Below, piece by piece: positions 17,058 to 25,424 of a stretch of DNA of 29,155 nt. Positions within the stretch are counted from its first letter, which is position 1, and each line of letters opens with the position of its first letter. The notes beneath the pieces are model-generated. The model was not told where the DNA came from, made no database searches, and worked only from the letters and a program-made list of their open reading frames with translations. The stretch lies in the NCBI GenBank assembly GCA_037446575.1, contig JBBIII010000022.1, positions 1-29,155 on the forward strand. Direction: 5' to 3'. The position numbers were made by a program, and so were the translations under genes. This DNA comes from JBBIII01 sp037446575 (GTDB taxonomy: Bacteria; Bacteroidota; Ignavibacteria; UBA10030).

Positions 17058-19880
17058 TCATATCTTGCTTCGTAAATATTTTCCTGTATATGACCGAGTA
17101 TTAGAAGCAATTTCCTCGGGTGTCCCAATTGCCACTATCTCTCCGCCGCTATCTCCTGCTTCAGGTCCCAAGTCAATAATAAAGTCGGCGCATTTTACAA
17201 CATCCATATTATGCTCAATAACAACAATCGAATGACCCGCTTCTATAAGCTGATTAAAACATAAAAGCAGTTTTGCAATGTCATCGAAATGAAGCCCGGT
17301 TGTAGGTTCATCGAAAATAAACAACACTTTCCCCTCTCCATCTGAACCTGACAAATGATGTGCAAGTTTGAGACGTTGAGCTTCACCGCCAGATAATGTT
17401 GTAGCTGGTTGACCAAGACGCAAATAACCTAAGCCTACATTATCGAGCGTTTTCAACCGCTTCGATATGCGCTTGCTATCGGGCGATAATGTAAAGAATT
17501 CTATAGCTTCGGTTACTGTCATATTCAAAATATCATCAATATTTTTTCCTCTGTATCGAACATCTAACACTTCTTGTTTAAAACGTTTTCCTTTGCAAGA
17601 TTCGCAAACCAAAAAAATATCGGCAAGAAATTGCATTTCAATGCGCTGCATGCCATCTCCTTCGCATACTTCGCACCTGCCTCCAATAACATTAAATGAA
17701 AAATGTCCCGGTCCAAAACCACGCGTTCTTGCTGTTGGAGTTTTTGATAATATTTCTCTTATTAAGTCAAATATCTTAAGATAGGTTATAGGGTTTGATC
17801 GCGGACTTCTGCCGATAGGCGATTGATCAACTAATTCAATGCGGTTAATATAATCGTGCCCTTCAATCGTCTTACATCTGCCTGCCGTGCCGTCATAACC
17901 ACCTTTGCGTTTCATAATACCGGCATATAAAACATCGTGCACAAGAGTGCTTTTTCCAGAACCGCTTACTCCTGTAATTGCAACAAACATGTTCAATGGA
18001 ATTCTAACATCAATGTTTTTCAAATTATTTGCAGAAGCTCCGCGTATAAAGATCGATTGTTCAGAATCATTTCTTCTTACCTCCGGAGTTAAAATTTTAA
18101 GAGTTCCGTTTAAATATTTTGCAGTAAGCGAAGTTTGATTTTGCATAAGTGCATCTAAATTTCCGCTAAAAATTACTTCGCCCCCTTTTTCTCCGGCATG
18201 CGGACCGATGTCAACAATAAAATCTGCCTTTTGTATCACATCCCCGTCATGCTCAACAACAATTACTGTATTCCCTACATCGCGTAACGACTGTAGAACA
18301 TTTATCAATCGATTATTATCGCGCGGATGTAAGCCAATCGTCGGTTCATCTAAAATATAACTTGTGCCCATCAAAGAAGAGCCGAGAGATGTAGCAAGAT
18401 TTATTCTTTGCGACTCGCCGCCAGATAAAGTCATAGACAAACGATCGAGCGCAAGATAACCAAGCCCTATATCAGCAAGAACCTGAAGTCGTTTTCTAAT
18501 TTCCTGTAATATCCTTTTAGCTATTTCTTCATCATATTTAGATAGGTTGATGTTTTTGAAAAAGCTATTCGCTTCTTCAATTGTCATCTTCACAATATCA
18601 TAAATATTTTTCCCGCCTACGCGCACGTTTAGAATTTCTTTTCTTAGTCGCGAACCGCCGCATTCTTCGCAAGTAGTATACCCGCGGAAACGGCTTAAAA
18701 AAACCCGATAGTGAAGTTTGTATGATTTCCTTTCGATATATTTAAAAAATTTAACAATTCCATCAAATTCATCATTACCATTCATTATTAATGCTATTTG
18801 TTCTTTTGTTAGTTGATTGAATGGAATATCGATTGGAATTTTGCTTGATTTTGCCGCCTGCAATAAATCTAAATAATACTCGCGCCAGCGCGGAAATGTC
18901 CACGGCAAAATTGCGCCTTGCTGAATTGTTTTACTCGGATTAGGCACAACAAGGTCTATATCTATTCCCATCGTTCTGCCGAATCCCTGACAACTTGGGC
19001 AAGCGCCTACGGGATTGTTAAATGAAAAAAGACGCGGTTCTGGTTCATCGTAACGTATGTTGTCTTCGTTGCACTCGAAATATTGTGAAAATTTTAATAT
19101 TTGATTTGACTCTAATAATAATACTTGCGCATAGCCATTTCCTTCAATGAATGCTGTTTGAACAGAATCTGCAAGTCGAGTTTCACTCTCCTTGTTATTC
19201 TTTCGAACTACCAATCGATCCACTAACGCTAGTACATCTTTTTTCGATTTTACTTTAACTTCCTTTTCATTCAAGTCAATAATTTCATTGTCAATAACGA
19301 GGCGATAGAAACCTCTTTTCTTCAAAACGTCAATTTCTTCCTTAACATTATGACCAGCGTGATCATGAAGCGGAAACATTACATACAATTTTGCACCTTC
19401 CGGCTCTTGCCTTATTCTATCAACAACATCGCTAACAGAATCTCGGCTAATCAACTTGCCGCACATTCTGCAATAGGTTTGCCCAATCCTTCCGAAAAGT
19501 AATCTCAAGTAGTCATAGATTTCTGTTGTTGTGGCTACGGTCGAGCGCGGATTGCGTGTGGTTGTCTTCTGCTCAATAGCAATTGCCGGACTAATTCCTT
19601 GAATCAAATCGACATCTGGTTTTTCCATCCGCTCAAGAAATTGGCGCGCGTACGAAGATAGACTTTCGACATAACGTCTCTGCCCTTCTGCATAAATCGT
19701 ATCGAATGCAAGGCTCGATTTACCCGAACCGCTTACACCGGTAAACGCTATTAGCTTGTTGCGAGGAAGCGTGATGTCGATGTTTTTCAGATTATGAACA
19801 CGCGCTCCGCGAATAATAATATCAGATTTTACAACCTCTGGAAAGCTCTTTGCTTTGTGTTTTGTAACTCTCTTGGACAT
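17058..19880 (-). CDS. uvrA: UvrABC excinuclease subunit A
   Basis: UvrA is the damage-recognition ATPase of nucleotide excision repair, a DNA-binding dimer that loads UvrB. The 940 residues match the usual length. Both ABC modules are complete: Walker A GVSGSGKSS (about 48-56) and GVSGSGKST (about 638), signatures TLSGGESQRINLA (about 485) and TLSGGEAQRLKLA (about 828), and Walker B/D-loop ILDEPTIGLHPRD and IFDEPTTGLHFDD. Zinc-binding cysteine pairs CPSCQGFG/CEECGGSR (about 293 and 405) and CEVCEGDG/CESCKGKR (about 737 and 763) are intact. The start is ATG, shared upstream region with the divergent PLD gene. No SOS box is evident in that gap. Confidence 0.98.
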   Translation of the reverse strand: MSKRVTKHKAKSFPEVVKSDIIIRGARVHNLKNIDITLPRNKLIAFTGVSGSGKSSLAFDTIYAEGQRRYVESLSSYARQFLERMEKPDVDLIQGISPAIAIEQKTTTRNPRSTVATTTEIYDYLRLLFGRIGQTYCRMCGKLISRDSVSDVVDRIRQEPEGAKLYVMFPLHDHAGHNVKEEIDVLKKRGFYRLVIDNEIIDLNEKEVKVKSKKDVLALVDRLVVRKNNKESETRLADSVQTAFIEGNGYAQVLLLESNQILKFSQYFECNEDNIRYDEPEPRLFSFNNPVGACPSCQGFGRTMGIDIDLVVPNPSKTIQQGAILPWTFPRWREYYLDLLQAAKSSKIPIDIPFNQLTKEQIALIMNGNDEFDGIVKFFKYIERKSYKLHYRVFLSRFRGYTTCEECGGSRLRKEILNVRVGGKNIYDIVKMTIEEANSFFKNINLSKYDEEIAKRILQEIRKRLQVLADIGLGYLALDRLSMTLSGGESQRINLATSLGSSLMGTSYILDEPTIGLHPRDNNRLINVLQSLRDVGNTVIVVEHDGDVIQKADFIVDIGPHAGEKGGEVIFSGNLDALMQNQTSLTAKYLNGTLKILTPEVRRNDSEQSIFIRGASANNLKNIDVRIPLNMFVAITGVSGSGKSTLVHDVLYAGIMKRKGGYDGTAGRCKTIEGHDYINRIELVDQSPIGRSPRSNPITYLKIFDLIREILSKTPTARTRGFGPGHFSFNVIGGRCEVCEGDGMQRIEMQFLADIFLVCESCKGKRFKQEVLDVRYRGKNIDDILNMTVTEAIEFFTLSPDSKRISKRLKTLDNVGLGYLRLGQPATTLSGGEAQRLKLAHHLSGSDGEGKVLFIFDEPTTGLHFDDIAKLLLCFNQLIEAGHSIVVIEHNMDVVKCADFIIDLGPEAGDSGGEIVAIGTPEEIASNTRSYTGKYLRSKI

Positions 19881-19964
19881 TATGTGTTCAGCTTTTTTTT
19901 TCCGCCATAATTACTATTAAGATACTGAAAATTGTGGACAGGGAAAACTATGAAAATTTTTTGC

Positions 19965-19993
19965 TTGCGCATAGGGAACCACTTTTGTAATAT
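19965..19993 (+). promoter_or_regulatory. Candidate sigma-70-type promoter for the PLD lipoprotein gene
   Basis: TTGCGC and TAATAT are spaced by 17 bases, 30 bases upstream of the ATG, and an AAGG site lies at about 20010. Match to consensus is partial (three and four of six), so this is only a candidate. Confidence 0.28.
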
Positions 19994-20023
19994 GTTTTAA
20001 ATAATTCTTAAGGTTACAATCAA

Positions 20024-21247
20024 ATGAACAAATTTATTCTATTATTAATAATACATACTCTTTTTATTAATGCTTGCGCTCAAAAAATTTCTCATTCAGA
20101 AATTGAAATAGTGGAAAGCGTTCCGATTGAGACTCCGCTTGACAACATGGATATCCGAAATACTTATGAGGTTTGGTTAGAAATGATTGGACAAGCAAAA
20201 TATTCGCTCGATATCGAACAATTCTATATATCTAACGAACCCGGCAGACTTTTGGAAAATGTTCTCGGCGCAATTGTTTCTGCGGCAGATCGCGGAGTAA
20301 AAGTAAGAATTATTGTTGACGCCAAGATGTATAGCACATATCCGACGAGTGTCGATACGCTTGGTAAGCGAAAAAATATTGAAACACGTAAAATTAATTT
20401 TGGAAAAATATCCGGCGGCGTACAACATGCTAAATATTTTATAGTTGACGATGAAGAAGTCTTTATCGGAAGCCAGAACTTCGATTGGCGGGCGTTGGAA
20501 CATATACACGAAATAGGATTGCGGATTAGAAACAAAGATTTAGCATGTGCATTTAAAACCATATTTGAAATTGACTGGACATTTACTACTGATACCGTTG
20601 ATATCAAAAAAATTCCAGCTCAATATTTAAGCAAGCTTGAATTTCCAGTAAATATTATATTGGATAACAAAGATACGACAACAATCTCGCCAACATTTAG
20701 CCCCATTGGATTTATTCCAGATTCATTATATTGGGACGAAAAAGCAATTGTGAATATAATTGACAATGCAAAGAGAACATTATTCCTGCAGTTTTTATCA
20801 TATTCGCCGTTTGAAAGAAAAGGCGCGCCGTATAATGTAATTGATGATGCCATCAGAAACGCGGCAAACCGCGGAGTAAAAGTGCAAATGATCGTATCCG
20901 ATTGGCAAAAGGGAACGTCTGCCGTTAAAGCATTGAAGGGGTTATCTGCTAATCGCAACATTGAAGTCGCTTTTTCGTCTATTCCGGAGTGGTCGGGCGG
21001 ATATATCTCTTATGCGCGAGTTGAACATTGTAAGTTTATCGTTGCTGATAATTGTAATTTTTGGCTTGGAACCAGCAATTGCTCAAAAAATTATTTTTAT
21101 TCATCTCGTAATTTAGGGGTTGCCGGAAAAAGCAAATATATCGCAAATACTTTATCTAATATCTTTATCAAAAGTTGGTTAAGTTCTTATAAAGAACTAA
21201 TCGCTCCAAATATTGAATATAAAGCTCGTTTCTACGGCGATAAATAA
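20024..21247 (+). CDS. PLD3/PLD4-like phospholipase-D-fold lipoprotein
   Basis: The 407-residue protein has a lipoprotein signal (LFINA-C, Cys18), so it is envelope-anchored. Two HxKx4D catalytic motifs are present: H135/K137/D142 in GVQHAKYFIVDDEEVFIGSQ and H335/K337/D342 in VEHCKFIVADNCNFWLGT. The flanking GSQNFDWRALEHIHEIGL and GTSNCSKNYFYSSRNLGV match the GSxNxDWRSL and GTSNWSxxYF signatures of the PLD3/PLD4/vaccinia F13 branch, whose animal members are lysosomal 5'-exonucleases. The bacterial substrate is unknown: DNA, RNA or phospholipid head groups are possible. The start is ATG with AAGG about ten bases upstream. It stands divergent from uvrA and precedes a small response regulator. 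Confidence 0.88.
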   Translation: MNKFILLLIIHTLFINACAQKISHSEIEIVESVPIETPLDNMDIRNTYEVWLEMIGQAKYSLDIEQFYISNEPGRLLENVLGAIVSAADRGVKVRIIVDAKMYSTYPTSVDTLGKRKNIETRKINFGKISGGVQHAKYFIVDDEEVFIGSQNFDWRALEHIHEIGLRIRNKDLACAFKTIFEIDWTFTTDTVDIKKIPAQYLSKLEFPVNIILDNKDTTTISPTFSPIGFIPDSLYWDEKAIVNIIDNAKRTLFLQFLSYSPFERKGAPYNVIDDAIRNAANRGVKVQMIVSDWQKGTSAVKALKGLSANRNIEVAFSSIPEWSGGYISYARVEHCKFIVADNCNFWLGTSNCSKNYFYSSRNLGVAGKSKYIANTLSNIFIKSWLSSYKELIAPNIEYKARFYGDK

Positions 21248-21310
21248 AATTCTTGTTTATTAAGAATGAACTTTGTAGGTTAGTATAAATATTAAAAAGG
21301 AATTAGCTCT

Positions 21311-21676
21311 ATGGCAAAAAAAATTCTCGTAGTTGATGATGACGACGCAGTGCGTAAATCAATATCTATCGCACTAAAATTAAAAGGCAATTTTGAATTA
21401 TTCGAAGCAGAAAACGGTTTGAGCGGACTCGAACTTGCAAAGCAACATTTGCCTGATTTAATAATTAGCGATGTTATTATGGAAAATGTTAACGGTTTTA
21501 TAATGTTAGATACTTTAAAGGAATATCCGGAAACGGCTAAAATTCCAATTATTTTAATGACTAACAAGGCAAATTATAACAGGGAATGGAAAACTGGCGC
21601 GGCTGTAGAATATCTTGAAAAAGGATTTACACTCGATGCTCTTTTGGAAAAGGTAAATTCTATTTTATATAAATAA
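21311..21676 (+). CDS. Single-domain response regulator (CheY-like)
   Basis: The 121 residues are one receiver domain with no output domain: acidic cluster VVDDDD, phosphoacceptor Asp54 (LIISDVIMENV), Thr84 (ILMTNK) and the conserved Lys104, which is followed by Gly (YLEKGF) where most receivers have Pro. Such stand-alone receivers act in phosphorelays or bind partner proteins. No kinase is adjacent on this strand; the kinase 5 kb to the left on the other strand has its own regulator. The start is ATG with AAAGGA ten bases upstream. It follows the PLD gene by 63 bases and may share its transcript. Confidence 0.92.
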   Translation: MAKKILVVDDDDAVRKSISIALKLKGNFELFEAENGLSGLELAKQHLPDLIISDVIMENVNGFIMLDTLKEYPETAKIPIILMTNKANYNREWKTGAAVEYLEKGFTLDALLEKVNSILYK

Positions 21677-21681
21677 TAAAA

Positions 21682-21716
21682 AAACACCCCGCAGTTTCTT
21701 TTAACGCGGGGTGTTT
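21682..21716. terminator. Bidirectional terminator between the response regulator and EF-G genes
   Basis: AAACACCCCGC (21682-21692) and GCGGGGTGTTT (21706-21716) form a perfect 11-bp stem with a 13-nt loop between two convergent stops. The stem has A/T at its base on both sides, so it can end both transcripts. Confidence 0.88.
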
Positions 21717-21738
21717 GTTCAACTAGGATACGAAAAAT

Positions 21739-23850
21739 TTATTCTTCTTCTTCCTTCTTATTTTTAGCGCTTGCGGCTATCACTTTTTCAGCCAATTCAC
21801 GCGGCATTTCATCGTAATGCGAGAATCTTGTTTTATAAACGCCGCGTCCTTGCGTCATTGAGCGTAGAATTGTAGAGTATTTATGAATTTCTACCATCGG
21901 CACTGTTGCTTTTATGATTTGAAAATGACCCTGCGATTCCATACCGAGAATTTTTCCTCTACGGCCAGAAAGATCGCCCATAACATCACCCATATATTCA
22001 TCAGGGACTGTAACTTCTATAATATTAATTGGCTCAAGTAGAATCGGCTTTGCTTCGAGCATACCTTTTTTAAAAGCCATAGTTCCTGCTATCTTAAATG
22101 AATTTTCATCAGAATCCACCGAATGATAAGTCCCATCGAAAAGTGTTACCTTTACATCTACAACCTCATAACCTGCAATCACACCTTTTTGCAATGTTTC
22201 GATAACGCCTTTTTCAACTGCAGGTACAAATCTTCCAGGAACAACTCCGCCTACAATTGCATCCTCAAATTCAAATCCCGATCCGCGCGGCTTTGGTTCA
22301 ATCTTCAAGTGAACGTGTCCATACTGTCCTCGTCCGCCGGATTGTTTCTTATGTTTGTATTCTGCATCTGCAACAGTTGCGCGGATAGCTTCTTTATAAG
22401 GAATTTTTGGTTCAGTTAATTCAACCTCGACATTATATTTTTGTTTTAACCGATTTGTAACTATCAGCATGTGTAATTCACCTTGACCGGCTATAACTGT
22501 TTGACTTAACTTACCATCCACATTAATAACGAAAGTTGGGTCCTCCTGATGAAGCGAATGCAAACCATTAGCCATTCTATCTTCATCTCCTTTAGTTTTA
22601 GAATGAATTGCCATCCGAATAACCGGTTCGGGAAAATCTATTTTCCGATATAAAACCGGAAACGCTTTACTGCTGAGTGTATTATTAGTGTGAGTATCTT
22701 TTAGTTTTACAACCGCGCCAATATCGCCAGCAACAAGTTTAGCAATTTCCTGACGCTCTTTACCATTCATAATAAAGATTTGTCCGAGTCTTTCACTTTT
22801 CGAATTTGATTGATTGAGAAGATCGAGTCCGGCAGTAATGGTTCCAGAATATACGCGGAAAAATGAAAGTTCGCCCACATGTTCTTCTGATACAGTTTTG
22901 AATACAAACATGGAGGGTTCGGCGTTTGGTTCTGGATTTACATTAATTTCACTTTTTTCATTTAAATTTGTCGCATTAACCGCTCCACGTTCTTTCGGAG
23001 ATGGAGAATAAGCGCTAATAAAATCTAATAGCGGCGCGGCGCCAATACCTAATGGAGCTGCAGCGCAAAAAACCGGAAATATTTTTCTATTTAGTAGAGC
23101 AGTCTTTAAACCATTCACAAGGTCTTCATCTTTTAGACTTCCTTGTTCAAAAAATTTATTCATCAACTCTTCGCTTGTTTCTGCAATCTTTTCTATTAAC
23201 TCTTCGTGCAGTTGATCTGCGCGTTGCTTAAATTCTGCAGGTATGTCGGTTTCTGTAAATTTTCCGCTTCCATCACGATTAAATTTTAACAATTTCATTT
23301 TTAGTATGTCAACAATTGCATCGAATGGAATTCCATGATTTATCGGAAATTGTGCCACAACAACATCATGTCCAAATCTTTCTTTTGCCGACGCTAATGC
23401 ATTTTCAAAATCGGCGTTTTCATTGTCTAACTTGTTAATAACTATAACGCTTGGCACGTTGTAATTTTTAGAATAATTCCATACAATTTCCGTCCCGACT
23501 TCCACCCCTTCAACAGCTTTTACTAATACAACGGATAAATCCGCTACGCGTAAGGAGCCTACTACTTCGCCAATAAAATCAGAATATCCGGGCGTATCAA
23601 GAATATTAATTTTTACGCCATGCCAATCTGTGTGCAATACAGAAGTGTTTATAGAAATTTTTCTTTCAATTTCGTCTTGATGATAATCCGAGATTGTAGA
23701 ACCATCTTCAACACGCCCCATACGGGCGGCGGCTCCAGAAATAAACATTAACGATTCGGTCATTGTTGTTTTTCCGGAACCGCCATGACCGATGAGCGCA
23801 ATATTCCGGATTTTTTCAATTGTGTATTCTTTTCCTGTTGCTTTAGGCAC
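21739..23850 (-). CDS. Elongation factor G paralogue (EF-G2 type)
   Basis: This 703-residue translational GTPase has all five EF-G domains, with GGRGQYGHV in domain IV and VTVPDEYMGDVMGDLSGRRG in domain V. The G domain is of the EF-G2 type: P-loop GHGGSGKT (21-28) where canonical EF-G has GHIDAGKT, DTPGYSDF with Tyr89 where EF-G has the catalytic His, and NKLD (139-142) instead of NKMD. Thermus EF-G2 has the same DTPGY pattern. It may act in translocation under some conditions or in another ribosome step; the window does not show which. The start is GTG at 23850, with AAGGAG eight bases upstream. It may be mislabelled fusA by homology. Confidence 0.93.
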   Translation of the reverse strand: MPKATGKEYTIEKIRNIALIGHGGSGKTTMTESLMFISGAAARMGRVEDGSTISDYHQDEIERKISINTSVLHTDWHGVKINILDTPGYSDFIGEVVGSLRVADLSVVLVKAVEGVEVGTEIVWNYSKNYNVPSVIVINKLDNENADFENALASAKERFGHDVVVAQFPINHGIPFDAIVDILKMKLLKFNRDGSGKFTETDIPAEFKQRADQLHEELIEKIAETSEELMNKFFEQGSLKDEDLVNGLKTALLNRKIFPVFCAAAPLGIGAAPLLDFISAYSPSPKERGAVNATNLNEKSEINVNPEPNAEPSMFVFKTVSEEHVGELSFFRVYSGTITAGLDLLNQSNSKSERLGQIFIMNGKERQEIAKLVAGDIGAVVKLKDTHTNNTLSSKAFPVLYRKIDFPEPVIRMAIHSKTKGDEDRMANGLHSLHQEDPTFVINVDGKLSQTVIAGQGELHMLIVTNRLKQKYNVEVELTEPKIPYKEAIRATVADAEYKHKKQSGGRGQYGHVHLKIEPKPRGSGFEFEDAIVGGVVPGRFVPAVEKGVIETLQKGVIAGYEVVDVKVTLFDGTYHSVDSDENSFKIAGTMAFKKGMLEAKPILLEPINIIEVTVPDEYMGDVMGDLSGRRGKILGMESQGHFQIIKATVPMVEIHKYSTILRSMTQGRGVYKTRFSHYDEMPRELAEKVIAASAKNKKEEEE

Positions 23851-23869
23851 GTTTTAATCTCCTTTTAAT

Positions 23870-23946
23870 AAAAAAAAGCCGACAGACTCTTACACTTGGT
23901 CGTTCTGAAAAACGAACATAGCGAATAGATAACGAGGCGGGCGGCT
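23870..23946 (-). terminator. Possible terminator or leader structure ahead of EF-G
   Basis: On the minus strand AGCCG (complement of 23942-23946) and CGGCT (complement of 23877-23881) bracket a region that also holds a TCGTT/AACGA hairpin and end in a run of eight Us (23870-23877). This could terminate the DUF948 transcript just before the EF-G Shine-Dalgarno. The outer stem is only 5 bp, so the call is weak. Confidence 0.35.
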
Positions 23947-23980
23947 AATACCTTTCTTAGTTTTTTTCAAATCTATACAC

Positions 23981-24376
23981 TTACCAAATATCCTGAGTAC
24001 GACGCGTAAACAGCGAAATGATTTTATTTATTACATTGCTAAATAATGAACTTACGCGCATTAGCGGTTCTTCCAATTTTTGTTGGATACGCTCTTCGAA
24101 TCTGGTGATATTATCTGTAATACGCTTAAAAGCTACAAACACTCCGTGCGTCATATTTACTTGATCTTCAATTTTCGAAGCAATCATTCGAAGCTTATCA
24201 GATATTGTATTTAGATTTTCTAATATCGGCTTCAGGTTCTTGTTCAAGTCTATAATTTCCCGCTGAAATATTTTTATTAAATCATTAAACCGAATTAAAG
24301 AAATAATTAAATAGACGCAGAGCGCTGATGCGCTTAACAGCAATAATAATTGCCCTATTTGGATTAGAGTTTCCAA
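23981..24376 (-). CDS. DUF948-like membrane-anchored coiled-coil protein
   Basis: The 131-residue protein has an N-terminal membrane helix (LLLLLSASALCVYLIISLI) and then long amphipathic helices with DLNKNLKPILENLNTISDKLRMIASKIED, the pattern of DUF948 proteins often encoded beside YtxH proteins. The start is a TTG at 24376 preceded by GAGGGG seven bases upstream; no ATG serves this frame. It follows the YtxH gene by 52 bases, so they are one unit. In Firmicutes such pairs are linked to general stress, but their biochemical role is unknown. Confidence 0.75.
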   Translation of the reverse strand: METLIQIGQLLLLLSASALCVYLIISLIRFNDLIKIFQREIIDLNKNLKPILENLNTISDKLRMIASKIEDQVNMTHGVFVAFKRITDNITRFEERIQQKLEEPLMRVSSLFSNVINKIISLFTRRTQDIW

Positions 24377-24428
24377 TCTTATTCCCCTCTTAAAAGTAGA
24401 GTGATATTGATTTTATGTAATTAAAAAA

Positions 24429-24758
24429 TTAGACGTTTTTTGCGTTTTCATTTTTTCGGGCGTCACTTATAATTCTATCTGCATCGCCCATTATATCGTC
24501 TGCTCGGCGTCTTGCATCATCCACTAACGAAGCCGCTTTTTGTTTTCCTTCATTTATTATCTCCACGGCTTTCGTTTTGGCGCGTGCTATATACTCCTGC
24601 GCATCCTCGATCACATCTTCTGCTTTTTCTTTTAAATCGGCTCTTAATTCTTTACCCGATTTTGGCGCATATAGCAAAGCTATCGCCGCGCCAACTACTG
24701 CGCCTGCGAAGAATCCAACAATTAATCCTTTCGCCATTCCATCTTTTTCTTGTGCCAT
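24429..24758 (-). CDS. YtxH-domain protein
   Basis: The 109 residues begin with a glycine-rich membrane helix GLIVGFFAGAVVGAAIALLYAP followed by KSGKELRADLKEKAEDV, the YtxH signature, and then a long Ala/Lys/Asp-rich amphipathic helix. I start at the ATG at 24758, which has GGAG nine bases upstream; a TTG 15 bases higher overlaps that site. It is co-transcribed with the DUF948-like gene. Molecular function unknown; general-stress association is known only for Firmicutes relatives. Confidence 0.85.
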   Translation of the reverse strand: MAQEKDGMAKGLIVGFFAGAVVGAAIALLYAPKSGKELRADLKEKAEDVIEDAQEYIARAKTKAVEIINEGKQKAASLVDDARRRADDIMGDADRIISDARKNENAKNV

Positions 24759-24834
24759 AATATAAATCTCCAAAATATTTCTATAAGTTTTATTGATTTT
24801 TTTTATTTCAAATCATATTACAATCAAGAAAAGC

Positions 24835-24866
24835 GCTTTGCCTGCGCCTTATGCAACAGGCAAAGC
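24835..24866 (-). terminator. Terminator downstream of the small basic protein gene
   Basis: GCTTTGCCTG (24835-24844) and CAGGCAAAGC (24857-24866) form a perfect 10-bp stem with a 12-nt loop, eight bases past the small gene's stop. Read on the minus strand it is followed by GCTTTTCTTG. It separates this gene from ytxH. Confidence 0.75.
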
Positions 24867-24873
24867 ATTTTTT

Positions 24874-24969
24874 CTAACGATTCTTCTTCTTATGACGCTG
24901 CTTCCGAAGGCGCTTTTTGCGCTTATGGGTCGCCATTTTGTGACGCTTTCGTTTACGTCCACACGGCAT
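24874..24969 (-). CDS. 31-residue basic protein, AURKAIP1/COX24 (bS22-like) family
   Basis: The frame encodes a tiny, extremely basic protein: start MPCGRKRKRHKMATHKRKKR, end LRKQRHKKKNR, with 19 Lys/Arg residues among 31 and no acidic residue. The KRKRHKMATHKRKKR core matches the small AURKAIP1/COX24-domain proteins found across Bacteroidota, related to bS22 of mycobacterial small ribosomal subunits. It probably binds rRNA in the ribosome. The start is ATG with AGGAG six bases upstream, and a strong terminator follows the stop, so it is a free-standing gene. It is too short for default gene callers and easily missed. The ribosomal role in this lineage is inference. Confidence 0.85.
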   Translation of the reverse strand: MPCGRKRKRHKMATHKRKKRLRKQRHKKKNR

Positions 24970-25114
24970 TTGCGTCTCCTTTCTATTAGTTTAACTTCTT
25001 TTTTTTTATTTTTGTTTTACTTTTAATTGTACTTAGATACTAACTTTTACATTCATAACTGATTTCAAAGACCATTGCTATTTCTTCATGCACATGCACA
25101 AATATTAAAAAATT

Positions 25115-25411
25115 TTATTCAATGTTTTTTTGCAAATTCGAATTAACGATCTGCTTCATCTCTTTAGATACCTTAAACATCGGGACATAATGTTCATCAA
25201 TCATTACTTGCTCGCCTGTTCGCGGATTACGAGCTATTCTTCCTTTTCTCTTTTTCACTTTAAAACTTCCAAATCCACGAATTTCTATATTTTTGCCGTC
25301 TTTCATCGCATTTATTACAGTGGTGATAAATCCATCAACAACAGCTTCTGTCTCAACTTTTGTCAAACCGGTAGCCGATGAAATCACATCTACTATATCT
25401 GCCTTTGTCAT
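25115..25411 (-). CDS. HU/IHF-family DNA-binding protein
   Basis: The 98 residues are a complete HU fold: N-terminal helices MTKADIVDVISSATGLTKVE, then VVDGFITTVINAMKDGKNIEIRGFGSFKV and the DNA-binding arm KKRKGRIARNPRTGEQV. It bends and compacts DNA as a dimer. I start at the ATG at 25411, with GGAG about ten bases upstream inside the last codons of sppA; a TTG seven codons earlier would overlap sppA. It begins 13 bases after the sppA stop, so the two are probably one transcript. HU and IHF subunits cannot be told apart here. Confidence 0.95.
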   Translation of the reverse strand: MTKADIVDVISSATGLTKVETEAVVDGFITTVINAMKDGKNIEIRGFGSFKVKKRKGRIARNPRTGEQVMIDEHYVPMFKVSKEMKQIVNSNLQKNIE

Positions 25412-25424
25412 TTTACCCGCTCCT

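Noticed and set aside
20224..20607. 127-codon minus-strand open frame within the PLD lipoprotein gene
   Set aside because: The plus strand encodes the first catalytic HxKx4D motif there; the antisense frame has no family pattern.
23870..23946. tRNA or riboswitch upstream of EF-G
   Set aside because: No TTCGA T-loop, anticodon arm or known riboswitch core is visible; only a weak stem and a U-run support a terminator-like reading.
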